Shown: piece after piece, positions 53,950 to 64,000 of the stretch
How positions within the stretch are numbered: position 1 is the stretch's first letter
Layout of the letters: every line of letters starts with the position of its first letter
Source: Dentipellis sp. KUC8613
Taxonomy: Eukaryota; Basidiomycota; Agaricomycetes; Russulales; Hericiaceae
Assembly: GCA_002286715.1 (NCBI GenBank)
Contig: NSJX01000060.1
Coordinates: 75,254 to 139,253, forward strand
DNA length: 64,000 bases
Direction: 5' to 3'
Translations under genes and position numbers: made by a program
The notes under the pieces: generated by a model
The model's input: only the letters and a program-made list of their open reading frames with translations
Told to the model about the DNA's origin: nothing
The model's database searches: none

Positions 53950-54360
53950 ACTCACCAGGGACGAACATAGCCACGTGTTGCAAACGTGGCCGCAGCTTCT
54001 CGTCTAGCAGCCTGAAGTGTCAGTATGGAAGCACTTCAGAAAAGAAACTCTGATCTTGTCCTTCTACATATCGAACCAACCCGTCAAGCATTTCATCATT
54101 GCGGAGAGCACAGCAGAGAATGGCGAGGGCCCTGAGGGAAAGGCTGGAGGAAGGCGGGCTGGATGGCGTGCTAAAGGTCCTCACGGCGCGCTGTACAGCT
54201 CAATCACTCGGAGATGAGGGGCACATACGATGATGAGAAGATGATCGAAAGTTCAAACGGTAGGATCACGACTTGCGACGACGACGGTGATAGTATTGAT
54301 CCGCTTCTTGACATTGAAACATGCATCGTATCCTTGTCCACTTCGCACGTATTTCATCAG
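53950..54360 (-). pseudogene. decayed membrane-protein paralogue (relic a)
   Basis: On the minus strand, three segments match parts of the membrane family in order. The DNA at about 54275-54350 matches the end of exon 1 (NRxNTIT region). About 54085-54125 matches the end of exon 2 (MMKC, GWF). About 53960-54020 matches the start of exon 3, following a CTTCAG acceptor. The text between has stops and deletions, so only a relic remains. Confidence 0.6.
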
Positions 54361-55829
54361 CTGGCAATTACTTCGATTGAGCCAAGAATTCCCCACCTAC
54401 GGATTCGTGCGCCTCGTCAGACGTACGCAGCACGGTATGTAGACCGAGCACCCTCACCCGGAGTTCGCGCATCTCGTCGACGGCGAAACGAGCGACATGA
54501 TACCCTACATCCGGTCTTCTTGGCGTGACAGACCACATGTGCAACGGACTCTTTCAATTGAGCTGTTTTTAGGTCCCCATGCGGATCGAGACTAGTGCGG
54601 GAGAAGCACAGGGTATCCGTAAATGTAGACAAGGGAGATGCTTGAGCCGGAACCCGCGCGGAATGTTCATGGAGGCGACAAGCAGGGGGGGTGGACGCTG
54701 CGGTAGCACTCCACTCCCCGTTATATGCATATGAAGCAGGCGTCATCAGAAGCCAGGGAATGAGGTGTATAGCTCCATCTCCATCGAGAGCGCTCCACGT
54801 ACGACGCCTATCGCAGGAGTGAAGAAAATCTCTTCTCGTAGCTATTCGAGCACGTTCTAGTCATCATACCATCGTGATATGCCTCGCGGAGCGACAACGC
54901 GAGGTTTGAAGTCTGTTGCTGACAGTGTCATCGGTGAAGAAAGAAACATTCCGCACGAGGGTGATCTATCATCTGAGCCTGTGCAAGGTCAACGAAAATG
55001 TTACAAGCGGGGTTCACTGACAGCAGCGGGTGATGGTTGGACAAAATGGGTCCACTGGCGTGGTGTTAGCACGGCTCAACGTCACCAGATCTAGATTCAA
55101 GGATGTTCAAAGACAATCTTGGTACCACATGTACGACTTACACAGATCACCCGCACCGCCCGTGCGTGCCGCAGCACCAGACGTCGCAAAGAAGCTTTCG
55201 CAGTCTCAGATATCTAGACTTCCATAGCGCGGTAAGCCGTCAGCCAGCTTCTCCTGATTTCTTCGTTTGGTAAGGGCGATACACGATCAGTGTGGATGAC
55301 CGATAGGTTGCATGGGTGCCGCTGGCCATGCACGCTGAGCAGCTCCAGCAAGCCGAGATTGCGAAAAGATGGGAGCTGAGGTGGTTCAAGTTCGAGTTCC
55401 CGCGTGGTGAGCCGGAGTTTGCCGTGCTTGGCGCCTGCTCGTCACTACGCTGCGTTCCAACATTCCAACTCCTTCAACATTCTTCGAGTCGCTCGTCTGG
55501 CGCTCTCTCGCCGCGCTTACGCCCTTGCCTGGGTCTGTCGGAAACCTCACGGTCTTAGGTATAGATGACTAAAATTTCTTTTGTACATTAGGCGATGTAT
55601 GCTCGGGCTGCACGATGGCGTCGCGGAGCTAACTATATGCATGTTAGGTACACGGCTGGAGGACGAAGTGTACAGTAAAAAGCGAACATCGATAAATTAC
55701 AATAAATACTCCAGTCCAACGGAATGCGATATAAGCATCAGTGATCGATGACTATACAGAATCTGAAGCCTTCAATAAAATATATGCGACGTCAAGCAGG
55801 CAGAGCAGAAGAGAATATTCACGGCGTAA
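54361..55829. other. intergenic, partly duplicated at 60.4-61.1 kb
   Basis: No gene seen. Shared stretches include GTCTTCTTGGCGTGACAGA (54515) with its counterpart at 60508, and CTGAGCCTGTGC (54974) with 60941. Confidence 0.55.
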
Positions 55830-56928
55830 CTAATGTCGACTCGGAATACTCCGCAATGCACCTGTCCCGGCTTGACCCCGCGGTTTGAGCCACCAGCGAA
55901 GCTTCGAGTGCAAACGAGCAACGGCATTCTTCACGGGGGTGCCCACCAGAGTCCGCCACGTGTGGCGAAGCCCCCTCATCTGCGTATACATGAACAGGGG
56001 GATCATCAGGCACGGGACGAGCAGCAGGAACACGCAGCCGGTGCGAAGAAGCGGGTCGTGAGAGTGCCAGCCTGCGAGGAGAAATCCTGACGAAGCAGTC
56101 AATACCGAGAACAAAGATTGACAATAACAGGGTAAGAGGAGGCTTACCGAATGAGAAGATGGTCGTCGAGACGCCGATGCAGAAGAAGGGGTACGCGATG
56201 ATGATGAGCGTGCAGCAGACGCGTAGGCGGCTCCCCATCATAGTCTGCAGCATTCCGAATAGTCACATGACCTCAGACATTGGGCACCTCTCGAGTGATC
56301 ATGAACGTACCTTGCAGAACCACTCCGCTTGACACTTCGCCATCACGAAGAGCATGGCAGAGCCAACGATCAAGCAGCCTATCGTCAGGCCGAAGGAGAG
56401 GAGGATGCATCGGTACGACGAGCGCGCCGAGTAGTCGAACAGGTCGGGTGTTGGTGGGGTGGTTGTGAGGAATGCTGCTGTGGAGCCGAGGAGCAGTCCC
56501 GCCTTCACAGAAACCCGTCAGTCAGCCATAAGACAAACCCTGTGAGAACGACGTACGACGATAGTAATAGTATTAATCCGATTCCAAAGACGGTCCTTGA
56601 TGTCGAGCCAACTATCCTCATCCGAGTTGCAGATGACCCACAGGTCCTCGAGGTTGGCGTGTCCGAGGGCGATGAGGCAGAGGATCCGGAACGCAATTTG
56701 GAGGGCGGCATTGAGTAACGGGGTGACATTGACTTCGAATTTCCACCAAGGTGGGAGGGCATCGCGCCTGCGTGCGTCGTCGCGCTTGGGCTTGCGGACC
56801 GTGAAGCGAAGAGCATGGTTGTCGCTAGCGGTATCCGGGGCTTCGCAGATGTAGTAGGTTGGCAGCATGAGGGAGGCGTCTTCAGCAGTGGGAAAAGAGG
56901 CTGATGAGAGCGGAGGAGAAACTGCCAT
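55830..56928 (-). CDS. uncharacterised multi-pass membrane protein, paralogue 2
   Basis: Exons: 56928-56557, 56502-56311, 56244-56148, 56086-55830 (minus), 305 residues. Exons 2 and 3 have exactly the same lengths (192 and 97) as in paralogues 1 and 3. The N-terminus differs (MAVSPPLSSASFPTAEDAS), and then the family text appears: PPWWKFEVNVTPLLNAALQI, LCLIALGHANLEDLWVICNS, KDRLWNRINTITIVV, AGLLLGSTAAFLTTTPP, MMGSRLRVCCTLIIIAYPFF and VPCLMIPLFMYTQ. The C-terminal tail is longer and basic (LRWWLKPRG). It is the most diverged of the three intact copies. Function unknown; about five membrane spans. Confidence 0.78.
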
Positions 56929-58313
56929 TGGGACGAAGATGCTTGTGGTGAGGTACTGAAAAAATGACAGTAATAGGCGTATGTATACATAGTCAGTTGA
57001 GCACAACGTGCGAAGCACAATGCATCCCTCACCCCTTACCCGCGCGTCTATAATTCGTATCCTGCCTTCTCGGTCAGAGACGCATGTATTGGAGCCCATC
57101 CACACCTATGCGGGTCGTTCGTCGATGGTGATCGCGCGGGCTCTCCGACTGTAGGATGAAGCCTGAAGCTCTTTCTGACCTCAGCAGAGCCGCTTTCGGT
57201 AGCGATGGGCCCATCGAGACCACTGCTAATGGGACGCGGAATGGTCGACAGTCAAATGAGGCACCCGGAATCTGCGCGGAACGTTTGTGGAGGTAAGTCA
57301 ACTGATGCCGAAGCTAAATACTGCGTCGATTGCAGATGAAAGTTAAAGAGACAGGATGCTACAAGATAAGTAATTCAGATGCATTTCGAGTCCGTGAAGG
57401 GCGAAAAGGCGGACCTCGTTGCAGAAATATTAAAGATACACGGCCGTTCCAAGAGCGCTCCGCGCGGAGTAGCCACCACGGAAGTGCGCTCTCCACACCG
57501 TCGTCTCATGGACAACTGGCGACCACATCGTTGCGACAAGCGTCGCGGACTAACCGCGATTGGGCTCATGAGCGTACACGCCAATTGCCCCGAGGCGCAA
57601 GCACAAAGACGATTCCACGAACCGACGCAAGCAACAGAACCTGCACGATAGATATATTAGGGTGAAACATGTGATCACCAACTTGGGTTAGAAAACTCAT
57701 ACCGTCTACGAAGGGCCGCAAACCTTTCACGGGCGTCCGAAAAACAATTACGACGCAGCCGAATTCCCATCACCCGATCCTTTTTCTTGGCTTAAAAGAT
57801 AGAGTAAGTAACGGTTGGAGAAATGAGATAGGTGCCGCCGGGCGCAAGCCACAGTAGCTTTCGGATTCAGTGGTGGCGGGAAGTTGAATTTGGAAGATGG
57901 ACCGGGAGTCGTGTGCGCTGGGTTCGCCGGGCCGGTCCTTGCCGAGCACGTCGCCGCCGCCGGCCCGCGTCCCTAACGAGTCGTTGCAGACCGTCGACGT
58001 GAGCTACTCGATCGACCATTTGTGCGCAGGAGGTCTGCTGAGGGCGACTTTTTTCATGGACTTGAGATGCTAGTGAAAAGATGTCTCGACCCACTACCTT
58101 GAGCAATTCGTCTCTCTACTCGCTCTAGACAGTGTCACAAATTCGACGGCATTTCAGACTGATTCCACTCACTGCAGGATCAGACAAAGCTTCTATATTC
58201 CGGTGTTCAGCCACACAATCTACGTCAAGAGTGCCCTAAGACCCAGGGAACCGATAATAAATCGCTGTTAGCACCGCGAAAACTACATCAAGAAGGATCA
58301 AGAAATCAAAACC
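56929..58313. other. intergenic, no gene seen
   Basis: A block at 57.88-57.97 kb (GATGGACCGGGA, CCGGGCCGG, TTGCCGAGC) recurs at 61.33-61.41 kb; no gene is supported. Confidence 0.5.
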
Positions 58314-59417
58314 TCAAGCAGCCTCTGCACCCAACACCGACTTGCGAGGCCGCCAGATACCAGACCATGTCAATCCAGTCACACAAGAAACGACGCCTCT
58401 CATCTTGATCCAGATGGTTGAACCCCACACAAAGACGTCACCACCCATCTGCGTATGCAGAAACATGGGTATCAACATGCACGGGACGAGCACCATGAAG
58501 GGGCCGCCGGTGTGCAGAACGGGGTCTTGCGAGCGCCATGCGGCGGCTAGGAGGCCTGCGCACACGAACAGGGGCGAGACCAGCGTGAGAGTGTGCACGA
58601 TGTAGCGAGTGCGCCGAGGGACGCACCGAGCGCAAGAATGACCGTTGCGGCACCGATCATGACGAAGGGGTACGCGACGATGATCAGGGTGCAGCACACT
58701 CTCGAGCGGCTGCCCATGAGAGTCTGAAACACCCAATGGCAAGTGAACCGCAGTGCCACCGAGCCGAGTTCGCCCACCTACCTCGCGGAACCACTTCGCG
58801 TGGCATTTGGTCATCACGAACATGACGGTGGATCCGACGACCAAGCTGCCCAGGGTGATGCCGAAGGAGGCCATGGTGCATCTGTAGGACCCGAGTGTGG
58901 TGTAGTCGACTAAATCCGGACGCGGGGGTGATGTTGTCGCAAATGCAGCGGTGGAGCCGAGGAGTAACCCAGCCTGCGTGCAAACCGTGAGGAAAGCGGC
59001 GCGATGCAGAAAGCTCGTAGAACGCACGATAATGGTGATGGTATTGATCCTGTTCCAGAGCCGGTCCTTGGCGCGGATCCAGGTATCCTCGTCCGAGTTG
59101 CAGATGTTCCATACAGCTGTGAGGTTCGGGTGTCCGAGCGAGACCAAGCACAGGACCCGGAATGCGATTTCTAGTACTACGTCGAGGGGCCTTGCGACCC
59201 GAAAGTCAAAGTCCCACCACTCGGGAAGCTTCTGCGTTTCTTCAAGGCCGTCCGGCTCCGGATCGCTGTGGTCGCCACGATAGTACGGCGTGAAGTAGCC
59301 CGCCTGGGGCGGCGTTTCGTGGAGCCAGAAGGAAGGAAGCGCGAGGAAGTCTTCTCTGTTGCTCGAAGAGCCGGAAGGTGCGAGGGGGGCGCCCGGCTTC
59401 GGGTAGACGAAGCTCAT
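58314..59417 (-). CDS. uncharacterised multi-pass membrane protein, paralogue 3
   Basis: Exons: 59417-59028, 58973-58782, 58723-58627, 58555-58314 (minus), 306 residues. Start MSFVYPKPGAPLAPSGSSS; then LPEWWDFDFRVARPLDVVLE, LCLVSLGHPNLTAVWNICNS, KDRLWNRINTITIIV, AGLLLGSTAAFATTSPP, GITLGSLVVGSTVMFVMTKC, MGSRSRVCCTLIIVAYPFV and LVPCMLIPMFLHTQMGGD. Exon sizes and phases equal paralogue 1, and the 5' flanks also align, so both arose by a segmental duplication. Introns 2 and 3 could be read through as open frame, but the spliced form is supported by the conserved junctions. A family name is not recognised. Confidence 0.8.
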   Translation of the reverse strand: MSFVYPKPGAPLAPSGSSSNREDFLALPSFWLHETPPQAGYFTPYYRGDHSDPEPDGLEETQKLPEWWDFDFRVARPLDVVLEIAFRVLCLVSLGHPNLTAVWNICNSDEDTWIRAKDRLWNRINTITIIVRSTSFLHRAAFLTVCTQAGLLLGSTAAFATTSPPRPDLVDYTTLGSYRCTMASFGITLGSLVVGSTVMFVMTKCHAKWFREVGGRTRLGGTAVHLPLGVSDSHGQPLESVLHPDHRRVPLRHDRCRNGHSCARCVPRRTRYIVHTLTLVSPLFVCAGLLAAAWRSQDPVLHTGGPFMVLVPCMLIPMFLHTQMGGDVFVWGSTIWIKMRGVVSCVTGLTWSGIWRPRKSVLGAEAA

Positions 59418-59454
59418 CGTTGAGTGTGGCGCGACAGGATGCGAGTCATGGGAG

Positions 59455-59463
59455 TATATATAT
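59455..59463 (-). promoter_or_regulatory. TATA box of membrane paralogue 3
   Basis: CATATATATACTCC on the minus strand, about 40 bases before the ATG. Confidence 0.55.
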
Positions 59464-60059
59464 GTGCAACTTGTAAGGTCGCACAGCAAGGCACCAATCG
59501 TCGCGGGAGGAGCTCACGCAGAGCTTTGTATCTGCCGCCGCCCATGAGACAGATGTCCATGACGGTACTAAGCATCCTGTCCGGCGAGTGCGAAGATGCC
59601 AACTGAACGCGTGTGGTTTGTTTATAGCGGCCACGGATATGTCGAAACTGCAGGAGGAAAAATGGCGCGGTACTGCCTACAGTGACTGCTGGACTTTTTT
59701 GATGTTCGGAATGAGTGCGGAGCAAGAAAGATGGCAGGTTTGCACCAAAGCTTATACGACGCTGGCCAAAATGGAAGCCGGAGAGACAGCGCTATGAGAA
59801 AAGTAAGTGCTGTGTGCCTCAGATGTGAGGATCTAATTCTGTCTGAGTCAGAGCAGGCGACGTTGGTACCGATAACGCAGAGGTATCGAGAGTGTTTTCT
59901 AGGCAGTCCCATGAAAGAATCAGGTCGGCGCTTTGTTTCTAGTTGACTGCCACTAAGAATAATCGCTGTGAAGAATTTTTCAGGTGCGGAGATACGTAGG
60001 CGGAATATACGTTATACTCACCATATATAAATATACTTATCAACTGTCCGATGGGAAAG

Positions 60060-60240
60060 AGCGGCTAGATAATCGTGATGAAGGTGCAGCACACGTATGC
60101 AAGGCTTCCCGTCTAGTCTGAAGTATCGTCATGGAAGACCGTCAATATGAAAAATTGCCCTTTTTTCGACGGTACGTACCCCGCGGGACCAATACACCTG
60201 GCATTTCATCACCATGAATGGCGCAGTGGACAACGACGAA
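60060..60240 (-). pseudogene. decayed membrane-protein paralogue (relic b)
   Basis: On the minus strand, about 60240-60175 encodes APFMVMKCQVYW, the end of exon 2 of the family. A GTACGT donor follows, and after CTTCAG (about 60122) comes a counterpart of exon 3 with GTGTGCTGCACCTTCAT. Both flanking exons are missing. The same relic in worse condition lies at the equivalent place upstream of paralogue 1. Confidence 0.6.
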
Positions 60241-62561
60241 AGCTCAAACCGCAAGACCGGATGAAAGTGTAGTGCGTCAGTATGGTCCTCGTGGCGCACA
60301 GTCGAATCATCCGGGATTGCTCACAATCCCTGTTGGTGCGGTCACGATTTGCCGGGTTCGGAATCCCGACCAGTGCACAGTGTATGGGAGGCGTGCGCCT
60401 CCCTTTCAAGCACACGCACAACACGTAGGCCGAGTTTCCTCTCCCAGTTGAACCCTATTTTTCATCCCGCGGACAGCAAGACACGCGACACAACACTATT
60501 CCTGGTCGTCTTGGCGTGACAGAACACAACGGACCGTTTCAATTGGGCTGTTTTTAGGCGTCTGTCACGGTGCGTGTTGCGGGCGAGCCACCGGTCACCC
60601 GCGAAGGTAGCCAAGGCACCTCCGCGTGCCAGAACCTGTGCGAATAGCACCCCGCTTCCGATTGTATGGAGTGGATGTCAGAGGACGAGGAGCCTGAGGT
60701 GTATGGCTCCGCCAGGGGCACGCCATATACAAGGTTCGTCGCCGGAGGAGAGCGTTCCTGTTCCTAGCTCTCCGAGGACATGCCAGCCCCCATCCAGTCA
60801 GCCGTGAGTGGCATCGTAGAGCGAACAGGCCGTGCAGTTTGTAGCGTGCTCGCTGGCAGCACCGTCGGTATGCCGACGCAGCGATTGTTGGGTCGACTCT
60901 CCGAGGTGGCATTGCTCAATGTGAAGCCGGCCTGAATCTCTGAGCCTGTGCGACGTCAATGTCAATACCGTAAATGGTTTGAACGAACGGCGTTCAGTGA
61001 CGGTCTAACGAAAGTAGACAGCGCAGCTCAACGTCGTCGATACACGCAACGCGTCACCTGTACAACAGACACGGGGGTATTCATCGGAAATGTTAATACG
61101 CCACGTAGCTCACGACTAACACAAAACACTCGTACCATGTCCTTCCTTCCTTCCAAGATCCCGCTACCCAATCTGAGCGGCTCAAACCCGTCCAAAAAAA
61201 AACATCACAGCGCGTCCAGCCCTCTTTCTTTCGTGGCTCGACAAATCGAAGGAACAAACACTGTGGACTCCAGAGTATCCACGAGTGAGATACATCCCGC
61301 CGGCAGCCTGCGTGTAGAATTTTGACGATGGACCGGGACTCGGACGTGCCAGTGGTGGTGGTCAATTGCCGGCGCCAAGCCACGGGCCGGGCCGGTTTTT
61401 GCCGAGCGCGTGTTTGTTGATCGCGATGCCGCCGTGTTCCTGACGGTCTCGTCTCTTCAAACCTGCAACGCGATGCTCATGCTGGTCCGGACGAATGATG
61501 TCTCGGGGAAGGTGCAGTTGTCGTTGAAGGGGTTGCAGCTGGTTGTGTCGCAGAGGAAAACGTTGTTCGAGTGGAGGAAGATTTTGAATTGGAGAGCGTT
61601 GTTTTATCGGAGGCGGGCTAGGCGTGATTCTGAGTGGTTGGCTGCCATAATACAGGTGCGTGTTTCGTAGATGTATCCATTTGGGTCGTTTCTTATGCGC
61701 ATGAGGTTCGACTACAGAATGTGAACCATATTCATACGTATACTTAGGCACCACACTCTTGACTCGTGTCGTCTCCATCCCTCGAAAGACTTCTCAAATA
61801 CCGCCTCGCATGGTACCCGAGAGCGATGGAACTGACACTCAGAGCATTTTCCCGCCCCCCGCGAGCGATGCGTCTTGAGTGCTCTCTCTCTCGTCAGAGT
61901 CGTCACCTCGTTGGCTCGGATCTAGATTTCATAATGCAAGTTTATGTGCAAGTAGGACCGTGACTCATTGCTCTTCCGCCCATCACTCAATTAAAAATTG
62001 TCTGTGTGCCGTTGACTCTGTGGACACCCCGCCTCGGCTTGCACGGCAGCGATGTGGGGTTTAAGCGCCGACAGAACGGCGGGCTGCTTCGGACGGACGA
62101 TCGCGATCTCGCAGCGCGCGGCCGACGTCAGAGGCGGTCGCAGCGACGAAGCACGCCACAGCAGCAACCGTCGGCTTGTTTCCTACCACGACCATGGCCT
62201 CCTCGACGCCCCAGCAGAGCGCATTCGCTCGACGTCGAGTGGCCACTGCACGCCCATCGATTACTAGTCGCGCTGGCCGTCGTAGCGCAAGCTCCGGAAA
62301 TTTTCTGACCCGCCAAGGCTGGGGCTGCCGCGCGGACTGTCCGCCCGGAGCCCAATTTTCGCTTTTTTTCTGCTCAAAGCGCGGCACCGCCCACCGCCCA
62401 CCCAGCCGCCGGCCCGCCCCACCTCACGCAGTTCCTGTTCCCCAGGGTTCCCCACACCACCCTCTGCTCCGAGGCGTCCACCATCCCACCCCCCAGCTCT
62501 CGCCGCCCCTTCTTTGACTTTGACTTGAAAACCCGCGCTTCGCCGCGTATAACGTGCGACC
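60241..62561. other. intergenic, no gene assignable
   Basis: Contains a perfect 8-bp-stem hairpin (GGGAGGCG TG CGCCTCCC, near 60389). A plus-strand 86-codon frame at 61410-61670 has no family match. Confidence 0.45.
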
Positions 62562-64000
62562 ATGCATCTGCAGCACAGCGAAAAACATCACGACGATGTG
62601 TCTTCTGTAAAAAAATCCGAGACGCTCCACGAGACGGCGCCGCATGTCGAGGAGAAGGGCGTCACGCAGGACGCGCTCGCCGTCGACGCGTTCGAGGAGG
62701 CGCTCGGGGCGGAGCACGATGCGTCGGGGCACATCAACTATCGGAACATGGGCTGGATCAAGGCGGGCGCGCTCATCATGGCTGAGGTGCGTGCGCCGTG
62801 CTGTGTGCATCCTGCAGGGCTGACGAGACAGATGTCGGCATTTTTCAGACCATCGCGCTGGGTATTCTCAGTTTTCCGTCGGTGTTCCACCGCCTGGGCA
62901 TGTTCGGCGGCGTGTTCACCACCGTCGCAATGGCCATCCTCTCCTGGCAGACGGGCTACGTGCTCGTCCAGTTCAAGCGCAACCGTACGTCCGCGTCCTT
63001 TCTTTCTCAAATTGCCGCATATATGCGCCTTCTGGACGAAGCTGACGTGCGATGTCCACTACAGACCCCGGCGTGATGAACTTCGCGGACGCGGGCACGG
63101 TCATCGCGGGCAAGTGGGGCTTCTGGCTCTTCGGCTCGATGCTCATCGTCAAGACGGTCTTCCTCGCGGGCTCGCACGCGCTCTCGGGCGCCATCGCGCT
63201 CGACAGCATCTCGGACCACGCCATCTGCAACATCGCGTGGTCCGTCATCGTCGCCGTCGTGTCTTTCCTGTGCGTCTCCTCTCCCTTCCTTCCTTTTCCC
63301 ATTTCCACCCCCTCTTTGAGAAAAAAAAACGCGGCTGACGGGTGGACGACGCCAGGCTGACCGTGCCGCGCACGTTCGAAAAGGTCTCGTACATCTCCTT
63401 CGTCTCCGTCACCGCGATTATCGCTGCGTGCTTCGTCACCATCATCGCGTCCGGCGTGCAGCCCGACAAGGACCTCCCGAAGTACCCCTCGCTCGGCCCC
63501 GTCGAGTGGCACGCGTTCGAGAACCACGGGCTGAGGGATACCATCAACGGTGCGTCTTCTCCCTTCCCTTTTCCCCTTTCCCTTCTCCCCCTCCCCCTTT
63601 CTTTTTTTTGGTGCTGATAAGTGGACTGGCGTATGCAGCGCTCACGAACATCATCTTCGCGTACGGCGGACACGTCGCGATCTTCTCGTTCGCGTCCGAG
63701 ATGCGCAACCCGGAGGACTTCAAGTACTCGCTCGCGCTCGTACAGACCATCGCCACGATTTTCTAGTGCGTTCCCCGTACCCCCCTCCCGTCTGGTTTCC
63801 GATATGTTACTGAGATGCGGGCAGCGTGATCGTCGGCGCGACGGTATACAAGTTCGGCGGGCAGTACGTGACGTCACCCGCGCTTACTATGACTTCGAGG
63901 CCTGTTAGGATCACGGCATAGTACGTATCCCTCCTCTCCCTTCCTCATCGCTCCTTCTCAACGCTTTCACCGAATATCCAGCTCGATCGCACTCATCTCC
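62562..64000 (+). CDS. amino-acid transporter of the AAAP (Aa_trans) family, N-terminal part (3' end outside window)
   Basis: Exons visible: 62562-62786, 62849-62984, 63065-63269, 63356-63549, 63639-63765, 63825-63920 and 63982 to the edge, all in frame. Residues 1-60 are a cytosolic, acidic, Lys/Glu-rich tail. The first membrane helix (IKAGALIMAETIALGILSFP) contains the family turn between helix halves. Then come GGVFTTVAMAILSWQTGYVL, NHPGVMNFADAG, KWGFWLFGSMLIVKTVFLAG, a helix ending VVSFL, PRTFEKVSYISFVSVTAIIA, FAYGGHVAIFSFASEMRNPE and FYVIVGATVYKFGGQYVTSP. This closely fits fungal neutral amino-acid permeases of the Neurospora Mtr type, H+-coupled at the plasma membrane. The intron between exons 1 and 2 splits the first helix. 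Confidence 0.88.

Larger units (their letters stand above)
52258..55100. repeat. segmental duplication, copy 1
   Basis: Membrane paralogue 1, its promoter, a relic and about 1 kb of further upstream DNA align in order with 58314-61045. Confidence 0.65.
58314..61045. repeat. segmental duplication, copy 2
   Basis: Counterpart of 52258-55100. Shared anchors in the flank include CGAAGATGCCAACTG, the relic and GGCGTGACAGA. Confidence 0.65.

Noticed and set aside
60340..60372. tRNA-like T-arm (GGGTTCGGAATCCC)
   Set aside because: No acceptor, D or anticodon stems around it. A related stretch occurs near 49.49 kb, so it is better seen as part of a degenerate repeat.
62006..62510. Arg/Pro-rich frames before the transporter
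   Set aside because: GC-rich promoter region with overlapping frames on both strands and no motifs.

Overview
The window looks like nuclear DNA of a mushroom-forming basidiomycete (Agaricomycete type). The genes are split by short introns (about 45-150 bp) with GTRNGT donors and YAG acceptors. TATA boxes lie roughly 70-250 bp before the start codons. The gene content also fits: expanded F-box families, many small secreted proteins, Kex2-type repeat precursors and arrays of lineage-specific paralogues. There are no rRNA or tRNA genes, CRISPR arrays or bacterial-type operons. Most genes had to be assembled by hand from exons; coordinates given for spliced genes span first to last coding base, and exon joins are in the evidence text.

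Layout. 0-0.7 kb: 3' end of an F-box/LRR-type gene on the plus strand. 1.4-7.5 kb: three minus-strand paralogues of an Arg/Ser-rich disordered protein; the first is a mosaic, frameshifted pseudogene. 8.7-12.9 kb: two disordered His/Ser/Arg/Pro-rich two-exon genes. 15.9-22.8 kb: four minus-strand small secreted protein genes with the same plan (signal peptide, Pro/Ala spacer, intron, variable tail); the first carries a large Gly/Ser/Gln repeat. 23.6-28.8 kb: three plus-strand five-exon paralogues; the third has a textbook Zn(II)2Cys6 cluster that the other two have mostly lost. 30.8-37.5 kb: two Kex2-repeat peptide precursors (3 copies of CTLGYACGDW; 12 copies of a 13-residue YPPGSGW unit) and one more small secreted protein. 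Between the two precursors sits a 1.46 kb terminal-inverted-repeat element. 40.0-40.8 kb: an isoprenylcysteine methyltransferase-like membrane enzyme. 41.9-48.3 kb: three minus-strand F-box paralogues, each starting with a 7-nucleotide coding exon. 50.6-51.7 kb: an NmrA-like NAD(P)-binding gene with an unresolved junction. 52.2-60.2 kb: three four-exon membrane-protein paralogues plus two decayed copies, arranged in a segmental duplication. 62.6 kb to the right edge: the first seven exons of an amino-acid transporter of the AAAP family.

Taken together the window is a patchwork of young tandem families. The most notable theme is secreted peptides. Seven genes share an interchangeable prepro region with an intron at its end, followed either by a short acidic/amphipathic tail, a silk-like repeat, or Kex2-cleavable tandem peptides. 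Functions for most families are unknown, and statements about them are inference from sequence features only.
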